Shown here: in pieces, positions 35,963-43,866 of the stretch
How positions within the stretch are numbered: the first letter of the stretch is position 1
Layout of the letters: every line of letters starts with the position of its first letter
Assembly: GCF_003259615.1 (NCBI RefSeq)
Contig: NZ_QLLR01000028.1
Coordinates: forward strand, 20,604-84,603
Reading direction: 5' to 3'
DNA from: Pedobacter cryoconitis
GTDB lineage: Bacteria; Bacteroidota; Bacteroidia; Sphingobacteriales; Sphingobacteriaceae
DNA length: 64,000 bases
The notes under the pieces: model-generated
What the model was told of the DNA's origin: nothing
The model's input: the letters and a program-made list of their open reading frames with translations, nothing else
Databases searched by the model: none
Program-made: the position numbers and the translations under genes

Positions 35963-36182
35963 TATAGATGTCTTTATTAGGTTTTTTTGTTGTTGAACCC
36001 TGTTCTTTTAATGTTTTGCTTATGGTGTATAGATATTTATGTTTCTAGATATATAGATGTCTTTATAATATTGACATCTGATTTGATATGTCGGTTGTAT
36101 TTAGTGTTTAATCGCACTGAGGTCTTTAATTGCCTTCTTATTGCTGTTTTAAAGTGTTTTATTTATGTATAGATGTCTTTAT
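35963..36182. repeat. Degenerate AT-rich repeat field, TATAGATGTCTTTAT
   Basis: The 15-mer TATAGATGTCTTTAT is present exactly at 35963-35977, 36052-36066 and 36168-36182. Degraded versions (TATAGATATTTATG, TATAGGTGTCTATATG, ATATAGATTTC) fill the space to about 36340. The 540 bases between valS and the next gene hold only this field and the hairpin; no gene is convincing. Confidence 0.7.
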
Positions 36183-36344
36183 GTATAGGTGTCTATATGT
36201 GTTTTTGTGCTTGCGCTTCTTTATTTTTGAGTGTGTTTAAATCTATGTTTTTGTATATCTAAGTTCTTAGACATATATGTTTTTAGATATATAGATTTCA
36301 ATGTGTCTTGGTATCTATGTGTAAATACATATAGGTTTCAATTA

Positions 36345-36893
36345 TCACCAGATAAATGCTTTTGTGTTTTTCAGTTTTATTAGAAATAGCTTGTTATCTT
36401 TTTTCAGGAATCTGATTAACTTATGGAAGTTCAGCAGCTTTGTATTGACTTTGATTTCTATTTGGGAGTCATTGATGTTGTCTGATACTATTAATAAATC
36501 ATAGCATTTTCGGAATAAGGAGGAGTAGCCAAGTGTGCGCTCGTCAAATGGGTTATAGAATCCTCTGGCATAATCTATATACTTAAATTTGGTAAGGTTG
36601 ATTAATACATTTTTGTCCCATGGGAAGAAGTAAGTTATTCTCATTTCGTTTTTGGCTGTTATTTCAATTTTAGAACTGTGTCTGCAAAAGAAAGTATAGA
36701 ATAACAGCATGGCTACGGGTAAATTAATTAGTAAGGCCAAAATGCTGAGTTGATAGAAGACAAAAATTCCTGACGATACAATAGGAAATGATAGGAATAG
36801 ATATAAACTCAGTGGGAAGCCAGACTTGTAAATTATAGGTGCTTTAGCAGGCGATTTTGGCATAGTCCGGATATTTGGGTTTATGTCGCACAT
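36345..36893 (-). CDS. Unknown membrane protein with two transmembrane helices
   Basis: A 182-residue protein with two adjacent hydrophobic helices (about 28-47 and 50-68), then a cytoplasmic-type beta-rich domain ('KIEITAKNEMRITYFFPWDK') that looks PH-like, as in small bacterial membrane proteins of this shape. No family is recognised. It lies in an AT-rich accessory patch with repeats on one side and a DUF6266 gene on the other; base composition is lower in GC than its surroundings, which suggests acquired DNA. Confidence 0.6.
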   Translation of the reverse strand: MCDINPNIRTMPKSPAKAPIIYKSGFPLSLYLFLSFPIVSSGIFVFYQLSILALLINLPVAMLLFYTFFCRHSSKIEITAKNEMRITYFFPWDKNVLINLTKFKYIDYARGFYNPFDERTLGYSSLFRKCYDLLIVSDNINDSQIEIKVNTKLLNFHKLIRFLKKDNKLFLIKLKNTKAFIW

Positions 36894-37049
36894 CTTTATT
36901 ATATCGCATAGGTTATTATAGCTGAACCAATCTATTATAGAAGCTAACTTAATACTTAATCAACAGGGATAGCTGTAAAAACATAGCTATGCTAATACTA
37001 CTGCTATATAAGATAGATTACTAAAAGATTTTTACAGTTTAATTTGTAC

Positions 37050-37706
37050 TTAGTTTAAAAAGCTACCGCAATAAACACTTTTGGAAACCTCATCACTCAT
37101 GACATCTTTAAAGACTATAAATACCTCATAAGTCCTGCCCCTGGTCCTGACAGGACTGGAATCGAGGCATAAAGTATCTTTTAATTCGTCTCTCCGTGCC
37201 CCGCTATAATTGGCAAAGAAATGCTGGTATTCCTGGTTATATAACAGGATCATAGTTCTGTCATTTGGAGAAGCCAAACCTGTTTTATCTTCATCCCAGG
37301 TGAAATTAAACGTGTTATTTGCGACTTTAACCACTACATTTTCCGGTTTAACCAGTTCTCCGTCTGCAACCAGTATAGTATCCCAGTTAATCTGTTGCTC
37401 AGGAAACTCCCCTTTAATGGCATGCTTCATATTCACAGACTTAGCAGCATTGTTTGCAGACATATCCTGACCTTTAACTTTTTGTTTGAAACCTACCTGA
37501 AGAAAAGGGGTAATCTCATTTAAAAATGAGCTCACTACCTTCAATTTATTGGATTGAGCTTGCTGCTTCACACTTCTGACAGCCTTTTTATGAGGTTTTT
37601 TGGGTTTAGAACGCGCGCATACTTTACTCTTCCATGGATAAATTACAATGTTCCCGATTTTTCCTCTGATACCTGCCAATACTGTGCCTTCTAGTAAAAT
37701 TGCCAT
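37050..37706 (-). CDS. DUF6266 family protein
   Basis: A 218-residue protein with the DUF6266 layout: an N-terminal 'GIRGKIGNIVIYPWKSKVCARSKPKKP' (the family 'G..GK.G..V.Y.W.G..V.R..P'), a Gln/Lys-rich helix 'SVKQQAQSNKLKVVSSFL', then 'TPFLQVGFKQ' and a beta-rich second half. No function is known for the family; it is common and multicopy in Pedobacter-like genomes. Two dyad repeats lie just upstream of its start. Confidence 0.75.
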   Translation of the reverse strand: MAILLEGTVLAGIRGKIGNIVIYPWKSKVCARSKPKKPHKKAVRSVKQQAQSNKLKVVSSFLNEITPFLQVGFKQKVKGQDMSANNAAKSVNMKHAIKGEFPEQQINWDTILVADGELVKPENVVVKVANNTFNFTWDEDKTGLASPNDRTMILLYNQEYQHFFANYSGARRDELKDTLCLDSSPVRTRGRTYEVFIVFKDVMSDEVSKSVYCGSFLN

Positions 37707-37721
37707 AACTATATCTGGTTT

Positions 37722-37781
37722 AGTATTACCAAGTTAGTTAAAGTATTGAGTAATACTATTATAATTAAATTTTAATTATAA
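37722..37781. promoter_or_regulatory. Cluster of inverted repeats upstream of the DUF6266 gene
   Basis: AGTATTAC (37722-37729) is complementary to GTAATACT (37750-37757). AGTATT (37742-37747) also pairs with AATACT (37752-37757). An 11-bp AT palindrome lies at 37759-37781. They begin 16 bases before the start codon, so an operator role is possible. The rest of 37782-38183 shows nothing gene-like. Confidence 0.35.
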
Positions 37782-38183
37782 AATAATTTATAAATGTTAC
37801 ACTTTTTATTCGGTAACAATTGAGTGAAATTTGAAGAGGATATGAAAGGCCTTTGAATGATGTCTGAACAAGGTAGGTTAACTACATTGATAGTCAGAGT
37901 GTTGTAATAGGCTTAATTCCTTTATTCTATGAAGTAATAGCTGTTTCTGCCGTAATTGAAAGCCCTTACTGAGCCGGTATTTTACATATTCACTAAATTC
38001 AAATGATTCAGTGAGTAATTAATAACCAATACTTAATTATTTTTTTTGAGCTGTAATTAAATTTTACATTTAACTCAAAGAATAAGCTATGTAAAGTTGT
38101 TCTATCCAGGAAAGGATAAGCTCTTATAATGATGGAGAAACCAGCTGAAGGAGTTTTAAAAAGTAAAAAGGGTTTGATCAGGA

Positions 38184-38269
38184 ATAAAAAAAACATGTTC
38201 TATGTTTCGAGGCCTTCAAGCACCCTTCAGGGCTTGGCCGACTTGAAACATAGAACATGTTTTTTTTAT
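38184..38269. terminator. Second long structured hairpin
   Basis: Arms 38184-38208 and 38245-38269 are perfectly complementary over 25 bases, each with eight A or T and CATGTTCTATGTTTC inside. The 36-base loop has its own GC-rich pairs: GGCC 38211-38214 with GGCC 38236-38239, and CAAG with CTTG. It terminates the minus-strand HsdR-N gene and any plus-strand transcript. Confidence 0.8.
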
Positions 38270-38311
38270 ATTAAAGAATAAATTAAATATTGAAGAATAA
38301 ATAAAACCACC

Positions 38312-38773
38312 TTACAACAAAGAGTAATCAGGAAGTTCCTCGATAAATAGAAACTGAGAAGCAACATGATCAATCTGCGCATAACAATGCTTCAACCCAT
38401 TCGTCACTACAAGCCATTTAGCCTTATGTACAGAATTATATCTTGCAGCCTGATCAAACACCCCCTGAGAAATTTTAATCGACGGAGCCTTGCACTCTAT
38501 GACCATAATCCTTTCTCCACTCGTATTAAAAATAACAATATCAGTTCTTTTCTGAAGCTGATTCAGATTCAGTCCCCCTTCAATTTGTATCAAAGACCTC
38601 GGGAATTTTTTATACGTTATCAAATAATGAATAAAATGCTGCCTTACCCACTCCTCAGGAGTTAAAACCAGGTGTTTCTTCCGCACTTCATCAAAAATAA
38701 AGTACTGCTCTTCCTTCTTTGTTATCCGGAAAGGATGCTGCGGTAAATTCAATGCTGTAGGTGTAAATGCCAT
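38312..38773 (-). CDS. HsdR N-terminal-type nuclease domain protein
   Basis: A 153-residue stand-alone HSDR_N_2 domain. The PD-(D/E)XK core is visible as 'QKRTDIVIFNTSG' (Asp near 78) and 'MVIECKAPSIKI' (Glu/Lys near 92-94), followed by the Gln-type helix 'GVFDQAARYNSVHKAKWLVVTNG'. It resembles the DNA cleavage module of type I restriction subunit R, but no helicase, HsdM or HsdS is encoded nearby. Such solitary domains sit next to holA in many Bacteroidota, so a DNA-repair or housekeeping role is more likely than restriction. Divergent from holA. Confidence 0.85.
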   Translation of the reverse strand: MAFTPTALNLPQHPFRITKKEEQYFIFDEVRKKHLVLTPEEWVRQHFIHYLITYKKFPRSLIQIEGGLNLNQLQKRTDIVIFNTSGERIMVIECKAPSIKISQGVFDQAARYNSVHKAKWLVVTNGLKHCYAQIDHVASQFLFIEELPDYSLL

Positions 38774-38812
38774 TTGTGCAAAAATAACCTTTAAAAATTA
38801 GTAATTAGCCGT

Positions 38813-38820
38813 TACATTTG
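38813..38820 (+). promoter_or_regulatory. -7 element of holA
   Basis: TACATTTG fits TAnnTTTG and ends 7 bases before the holA start codon, so the message would have an extremely short leader or none. No -33 TTG at standard spacing. Confidence 0.45.
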
Positions 38821-38827
38821 GATAATT

Positions 38828-39853
38828 ATGACTGCTGCTGATATTATCAAAGACCTCAAAGCTAAAAAATTCAAGCCTGTTTATCTTTTGCATGGTGAAG
38901 AACCCTACTATATCGACCAGATTATTCATTATATGGAAGATCATATATTGAATGATATGGAGAAAGGTTTCAACCAGACTGTATTATATGGTAAAGATAC
39001 AGATATGGCCACGATTTTAAATGCAGCAAAACGCTATCCGATGATGTCAGACTATCAATTGATAGTAGTGAAAGAAGCGCAAGACCTGAAATGGTCTAAA
39101 GAAACAGAAGGAAGCAGTAAAGAAGCCGGGTTTATTCAGAACTATTTTGAGAACCCGCTGGATAGTACCATCCTCGTGCTGGGTTATAAATATGCGAATT
39201 TTGATAAACGTAAAAAGATATTCAAATCAATTACTAAAAGCGGTGTGGTCTTTCAGTCAGACCCGGTAAGAGACTACAAACTTGCCCAATGGATTGAAGA
39301 ACTCGTTAAAGGTATGGGCGCAAAAATTGCACCGCAGGCCTCAGCACTGATGGCAGAATATCTGGGGGCTGATTTATCTAAAATATCAAATGAGCTGGAA
39401 AAACTATTGCTGAATATCAGTAAAGAAACTATCATTGATACAGACCTGGTACAGCGCAACATCGGCATCAGTAAAGAATATAATGTTTTTGAATTGCAGA
39501 AAGCACTGGCCTCGCGTAATGTGCTGAAATGTAATCAGATTATTAATTACTTTGCTGATAATCCAAAAGCCAACCCGATGGTGATGGTCATGGCAAATCT
39601 GAACAGCTATTTCTCGAAAATCCTGAAATATCATTATCTGCAGAACAAAGGTGATGCAGCGAAAGAACTTGGCGTAAATCCATACTTTGTAAAAGATTAT
39701 GAAACTGCAGCGAGAAATTATAACCTCAATAAAACATTTGATATTATCAGTCTGCTCCGGGAATATGATTTGAAAAGTAAAGGGGTTGACAGTACAGGGA
39801 ATATAACTGATGGGGAATTACTGAAAGAATTGCTATTTAAGATGATCCATTAA
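38828..39853 (+). CDS. holA: DNA polymerase III subunit delta
   Basis: A 341-residue clamp-loader subunit that opens the beta clamp. 'LKAKKFKPVYLLHGEEPYYIDQI' at the start and 'YPMMSDYQLIVVKEAQDL' are family marks; the AAA+-like region ends near 210, followed by the collar domain ('EYNVFELQKALASRN'). It has no functional Walker A, as usual for delta. Downstream, a short AATAGC/GCTATT hairpin is the only possible terminator. Confidence 0.9.
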   Translation: MTAADIIKDLKAKKFKPVYLLHGEEPYYIDQIIHYMEDHILNDMEKGFNQTVLYGKDTDMATILNAAKRYPMMSDYQLIVVKEAQDLKWSKETEGSSKEAGFIQNYFENPLDSTILVLGYKYANFDKRKKIFKSITKSGVVFQSDPVRDYKLAQWIEELVKGMGAKIAPQASALMAEYLGADLSKISNELEKLLLNISKETIIDTDLVQRNIGISKEYNVFELQKALASRNVLKCNQIINYFADNPKANPMVMVMANLNSYFSKILKYHYLQNKGDAAKELGVNPYFVKDYETAARNYNLNKTFDIISLLREYDLKSKGVDSTGNITDGELLKELLFKMIH

Positions 39854-40150
39854 TCCATGAAAGCTAACCGCTAATCCAGGGAAATTAATTGATCAGTATC
39901 GAACCTCACTGGAAACTGAAATAGCAAAGCTATTTTCCCTATAAAAACCAGGGGCCTGTTTGAATTGATTTCCTGAAGTTAAACAAGTAAGTATCCCCTG
40001 CAATCAGGCCTGCTTTTGATTTTGTATTATTTATTTAACCACATATCCTTTCTCTTTTATTAGTTTTGAATACGAATATACAAGCGCAGGAAAACCGGCC
40101 ATTTGAATGGAGGGGTATTTTCCTGTCAGCGCTAATAAAGCAGATACAAA
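39854..40150. other. Intergenic region between holA and the EVE gene
   Basis: About 300 bases with no gene. It holds a 6-bp hairpin at 39920-39934, CAGGGG (39949-39954) complementary to CCCCTG (39995-40000), and a TAGTTTTG -7-type element at 40061-40068 with no matching -33 box. It is too weak to name a structured RNA. Confidence 0.4.
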
Positions 40151-40555
40151 ATGAATTATTTCTTAGTCAAATCAGAACCTTTTAAATATAGCTGGGAACA
40201 GTTTAACAAAGACGGAAGAACCTTTTGGGACGGTGTACGTAACTATCAGGCGCGCAATAATCTCAAATTGATGAAAGAAGGGGATCTTGTCCTTTTTTAT
40301 CATAGCAATGAAGGTAAACATGTGGTCGGGATTGCCAAAGTAGTGAGAGAGTTTTATCAGGACCCGACTACCGATGATGCAAATTGGGTAGTGGTAGATC
40401 TTGTTCCCGTAGAAACGCTGAAAAATCCGGTTACTTTAGAGCAGGTTAAAGCTGAAGAAAGTCTTAAGGATATTTCCCTGGTCAGACAAGGCCGTTTATC
40501 TGTGATGGAACTTAAGGCTACCGAATTTGACAAGATATTAGAAATGGGCAGCTAA
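40151..40555 (+). CDS. EVE domain protein
   Basis: A 134-residue single-domain protein, usual length for EVE. 'MNYFLVKSEPFKYSWEQF' and 'FWDGVRNYQARNNLKLMKEGD' are diagnostic, as is 'DLVLFYHSNEGKHVVGIAKVV'. EVE domains resemble PUA/YTH folds and are thought to read modified bases in DNA or RNA. Its stop codon interlocks with that of the convergent antiporter gene (4-base overlap), so no terminator separates them. Confidence 0.92.
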   Translation: MNYFLVKSEPFKYSWEQFNKDGRTFWDGVRNYQARNNLKLMKEGDLVLFYHSNEGKHVVGIAKVVREFYQDPTTDDANWVVVDLVPVETLKNPVTLEQVKAEESLKDISLVRQGRLSVMELKATEFDKILEMGS

Positions 40556-41742
40556 GCAGGGATTTCCGCTTTCACCATTTTTTTGCTTGCCAAAAGGCCG
40601 ATGCTCATCACCAGACTTGAACCCAATACCACCAGGAACAAGAAAGAAGTACCAATCTCCGGCAGTCTCAATGACGGAGGTAAATTGTAATATAATAAAA
40701 TACTGATCAGTCCGCGGGGAGCAATGACGCTCTCCGTACCGCTGTTCTCTTTCCTGAATAGTTTTAAGTAGATGATCCTGATCAGGTAAATAGTCATCAG
40801 AATGAATACGCCGTTCATCAGGGTAATCCCATTGTTCAGCTCATAGATATTCATGGTGAAGCCAAAGATCACAAAGAAAAAAGTACGGATAATAAAGGCC
40901 GTTTCAGCCGATAACTGATGCAGTTGTTCCAGATCCTTTGAGAGGTTTTTGTAAATAAACATACTTCTGAAATAGAAATGCTCAATCGCGTCGGCATTGT
41001 TTAAGAATAATCCGAAGGAAAGTACCAGTACCAATGACGATAAATGATAAGACTGGCCTACTGCATATACCAGGATCAGGATGGAAATGATCAGGAAGAA
41101 CTTGATATGATGAGAGATCTTCCCCATCAGATACAGCAGTAAGATGCAGGAAATGATGGATAATACGATAATTAATAAGGTGCTTAAGCCCAGCCCTGTG
41201 AAAGAAGAAATAGAAATATGCGGGTTGGTCACCGCAAAATTGAATAATATAATGCCCAGAATATCTGAGAATGAAGACTCATAAATAATGAATTCCTTGC
41301 TTTTACCTGTTAGCGCAGCGGCGGAAGGAATTGCAATCGCTGAACTGATGACACTAAAAGGGATGGCATTCGTGAAACAGCGATAAAAGTCTTGCCCGGT
41401 GATCTGATAAATGATAAACGTGATTGCGGAAACAGTTGCAGCCAGAATAAAAAAAGCGGAGAGAAAAGCCCCTCTGATCAGCTTATTCTTTTCCCGCTCA
41501 TACTTTAATTCCAGTGCGCCCTCAAAAACAATCAAAATCAGCCCCACTGTACCCAGCGTCGGTAATACCTTTAAGAAATCGAAAGTCTGGATGTGCAGCT
41601 GATCTACCAAAACATGTAAACCTATCCCCAGTAAAAGGAGCAGTAACACTGAAGGTAATTTTGTTTTGCTGGCTACTAAATCAAAGAGATAAGAAAATAT
41701 GACCAGTCCGCTCAGAATAATCAAGGTAGTGTACGTGGTCAT
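40552..41742 (-). CDS. Cation:proton antiporter (CPA1/NhaP-like)
   Basis: A 396-residue membrane protein with about 12 helices and no C-terminal TrkA domain. 'ASKTKLPSVLLLLLLGIGL' and 'LPTLGTVGLILIVFEGALEL' are the family entry helices, and 'SSFSDILGIILFNFAV' holds an Asp of the ion-binding region. It exchanges Na+ or K+ for protons across the inner membrane; ion choice is unclear. The short length suggests a minimal antiporter. Confidence 0.85.
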   Translation of the reverse strand: MTTYTTLIILSGLVIFSYLFDLVASKTKLPSVLLLLLLGIGLHVLVDQLHIQTFDFLKVLPTLGTVGLILIVFEGALELKYEREKNKLIRGAFLSAFFILAATVSAITFIIYQITGQDFYRCFTNAIPFSVISSAIAIPSAAALTGKSKEFIIYESSFSDILGIILFNFAVTNPHISISSFTGLGLSTLLIIVLSIISCILLLYLMGKISHHIKFFLIISILILVYAVGQSYHLSSLVLVLSFGLFLNNADAIEHFYFRSMFIYKNLSKDLEQLHQLSAETAFIIRTFFFVIFGFTMNIYELNNGITLMNGVFILMTIYLIRIIYLKLFRKENSGTESVIAPRGLISILLYYNLPPSLRLPEIGTSFLFLVVLGSSLVMSIGLLASKKMVKAEIPA

Positions 41743-41768
41743 ATTATTCGTTTAAAAAAGGCTTCCTG

Positions 41769-42290
41769 TTACTCGTTGAAGAATAAAGCCTTTAGTTCAA
41801 TGGCATCATTTGCTTTCATTTTGCCGGCTAAGATCAAACGTAATTGTCTTCTTCTTAATGCACCTGCATATAATTCAATCTCATCTTCCGTTTCAGGTAA
41901 CAATTCAGGAACAGGAATTGTTCGGCCACTCTGGTCAACTGCTACGAAAGTATAATAAGCCTCATTTGATTTAACACGGGTTCCTGAAGGAATGTTTTCT
42001 GCCCATACATCCATACGTACTTCTACAGAAGTATGAAAAGCACGGGTTACTTTCGCCTCAATGGTAATCACATCACCTAATTTAATAGGCTGTTTGAACG
42101 ATACATTGTCTACTGAAGCAGTAACAACAATCCGGTTACAGTGTTTTTGTGCTGAAATTGCTGCCGCAATATCCATCCAGTGCAGTAACCTGCCACCCAT
42201 TAAATTGTTTAGCGTATTGGTATCATTGGGTAGGACCAATTCATTCATAATCGTGAATGAATTTTTAGGATTTTTTACTATTGTGCTCAT
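41769..42290 (-). CDS. Acyl-CoA thioesterase (hotdog fold)
   Basis: A 173-residue single hotdog-fold thioesterase of the YciA/BACH type. 'LVLPNDTNTLNNLMGGRLLHWMD' carries the family N/G/G pattern; 'VTASVDNVSFKQPIKLGDVITIEAKV' follows. It hydrolyses acyl-CoA to free acid and CoA. The C-terminal region (about 125-173) is an extension seen in Bacteroidota members. It is 26 bases upstream of the antiporter gene on the same strand, so the two are probably co-transcribed. Confidence 0.88.
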   Translation of the reverse strand: MSTIVKNPKNSFTIMNELVLPNDTNTLNNLMGGRLLHWMDIAAAISAQKHCNRIVVTASVDNVSFKQPIKLGDVITIEAKVTRAFHTSVEVRMDVWAENIPSGTRVKSNEAYYTFVAVDQSGRTIPVPELLPETEDEIELYAGALRRRQLRLILAGKMKANDAIELKALFFNE

Positions 42291-42366
42291 ATTACTGCAA
42301 AAGTAAACAAAATGTGAGACTTCATGTTATCCTATTGTTTCCACCCAATTAATAAGCTGTTTATAT

Positions 42367-43857
42367 ATGAGTAACCAAACACTGATCCAGTACTTTCACT
42401 GGTACTATGACGAAGAACAAAAATTATGGCAAAAAGCTACAGAACAAGCGCCTGCACTAAAAGAAATCGGAATTACCGGAGTCTGGTTTCCGCCATCCTA
42501 TAAATCTACAGAAGGTGCAGATTCTGTTGGCTATGATTGCTATGATTTGTTCGACTTAGGTGAATTTGATCAGAAAAACAGCGTGCCCACCAAGTATGGG
42601 ACGAAAGATGAGTATCTGCAAGCTGTTAAGGCGTTGCAAGAACAGGAGCTTATGGTACTTGCAGATGTTGTTTTTAACCATAAAGCAGGTGCCGATGAAC
42701 TGGAAAAGATACCTGTACGCAGAGTCGCTGAAGATAACAGAGAAGAATATACTTCAGATGTCTTTGAAATTGAAGCCTGGACAAAGTTCACTTTCCCGGG
42801 TAGAAAAGGAAAATATTCGGAATTTATCTGGGATAAAAGCTGTTTCAGCGGGATAGACTGGGCTGAAGATTTGCAGGAAACCTCAATATTCTCTATACAA
42901 AATGAATACGGAGAAGGCTGGGAAGATGTGCCTTCAGATGAATTGGGTAACTATGATTACCTGATGTTCAATGATATTGAATTCAGGAATAAGGCTGTTC
43001 GTGAAGAGTTGAAGCGTTGGGGAGAATGGTATTATGAAACCACAGGGGTAGATGGGTTCCGTTTAGATGCGGTCAAACATATAGCAACAGATTATCTGAA
43101 GGAGTGGCTTGACCACATGAATGCGAAGTTTGATAAACAGTTTTTTATTATTGCTGAAAACTGGGTGGTGGATGATGTGATGAAATTGAGGAGTTATATT
43201 GACCTGACTGAAGGTAGAATGCAGCTGTTTGATTCGATGTTACATCTAAACTTTCACACCGCTGCTGATGCAGGTGATACTTATGATCTGAGTAAAATAT
43301 TTGAAAATACACTGGTAGAATCTCATCCGCAACTGTCCATTACATTTGTAGATAATCATGATTCACAGCCTTTACAGGATCTGGAAACTTATGTTGATTT
43401 CTGGTTCCGCCCGTTGGCTTATGCTTTGATCCTGTTAAGAGAGCAGGGAATACCTTGTGTCTTTTATACGGATTTATACGGCGCGAAATATAATGACCAC
43501 GATGATGAAGGGAATGAGGCAGAAGTTGAACTGGTTGCACTCGAAAGCCTTCCTTTAATGACCAAACTGCGCAGAGATCTGGCCTATGGTTTTCAACGTG
43601 ATTACCTGGATCATCCGAACTGTATCGGCTGGACCAGAGAGGGAGTACCGGAACTTGAAAATTCAGGTATTGCTGTAGTTTTAAGCAATGGAGAGCAGGG
43701 TACTAAAACGATGGAAATGGGAATGGGACATGCTGGCAAAACATTTATCGATGTATTGGGCTATAGAAAAGAAGAAGTGACGATCGATGAAAATGGCTGG
43801 GCAGAATTCTTTTGTGAAGCCGGAAGCGTTTCTGTCTGGATTACAAAAGGAATTTAG
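42367..43857 (+). CDS. Cytoplasmic alpha-amylase (GH13)
   Basis: A 496-residue enzyme with no signal peptide, closest in character to GH13 subfamily 5 (liquefying amylase type). 'GVWFPPSYKSTEGADSVGYDCYDL', 'VLADVVFNHKAGADE', the nucleophile Asp near 234 (GFRLDAVKHI), the acid Glu near 264 (IIAENW) and the Asp near 329 (FVDNHDSQP) are all in place. It cleaves alpha-1,4-glucan inside the cell, so it likely works on glycogen or imported maltodextrin. Divergent from the thioesterase gene. Confidence 0.93.
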   Translation: MSNQTLIQYFHWYYDEEQKLWQKATEQAPALKEIGITGVWFPPSYKSTEGADSVGYDCYDLFDLGEFDQKNSVPTKYGTKDEYLQAVKALQEQELMVLADVVFNHKAGADELEKIPVRRVAEDNREEYTSDVFEIEAWTKFTFPGRKGKYSEFIWDKSCFSGIDWAEDLQETSIFSIQNEYGEGWEDVPSDELGNYDYLMFNDIEFRNKAVREELKRWGEWYYETTGVDGFRLDAVKHIATDYLKEWLDHMNAKFDKQFFIIAENWVVDDVMKLRSYIDLTEGRMQLFDSMLHLNFHTAADAGDTYDLSKIFENTLVESHPQLSITFVDNHDSQPLQDLETYVDFWFRPLAYALILLREQGIPCVFYTDLYGAKYNDHDDEGNEAEVELVALESLPLMTKLRRDLAYGFQRDYLDHPNCIGWTREGVPELENSGIAVVLSNGEQGTKTMEMGMGHAGKTFIDVLGYRKEEVTIDENGWAEFFCEAGSVSVWITKGI

Positions 43858-43866
43858 ACGAGTATA

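Noticed and set aside
35987..36172. 61-codon plus-strand ORF in the repeat field
   Set aside because: Composition follows the AT-rich repeats, no start signals, Cys/Ile/Leu-rich chance-like peptide.
38008..38196. 62-codon minus-strand ORF near the second long hairpin
   Set aside because: It runs into the hairpin arm, has poly-Phe/Leu from A/T runs and no promoter.
38312..38773. Restriction-modification locus
   Set aside because: Only an HsdR-N domain is present; no HsdM, HsdS or helicase genes are nearby.
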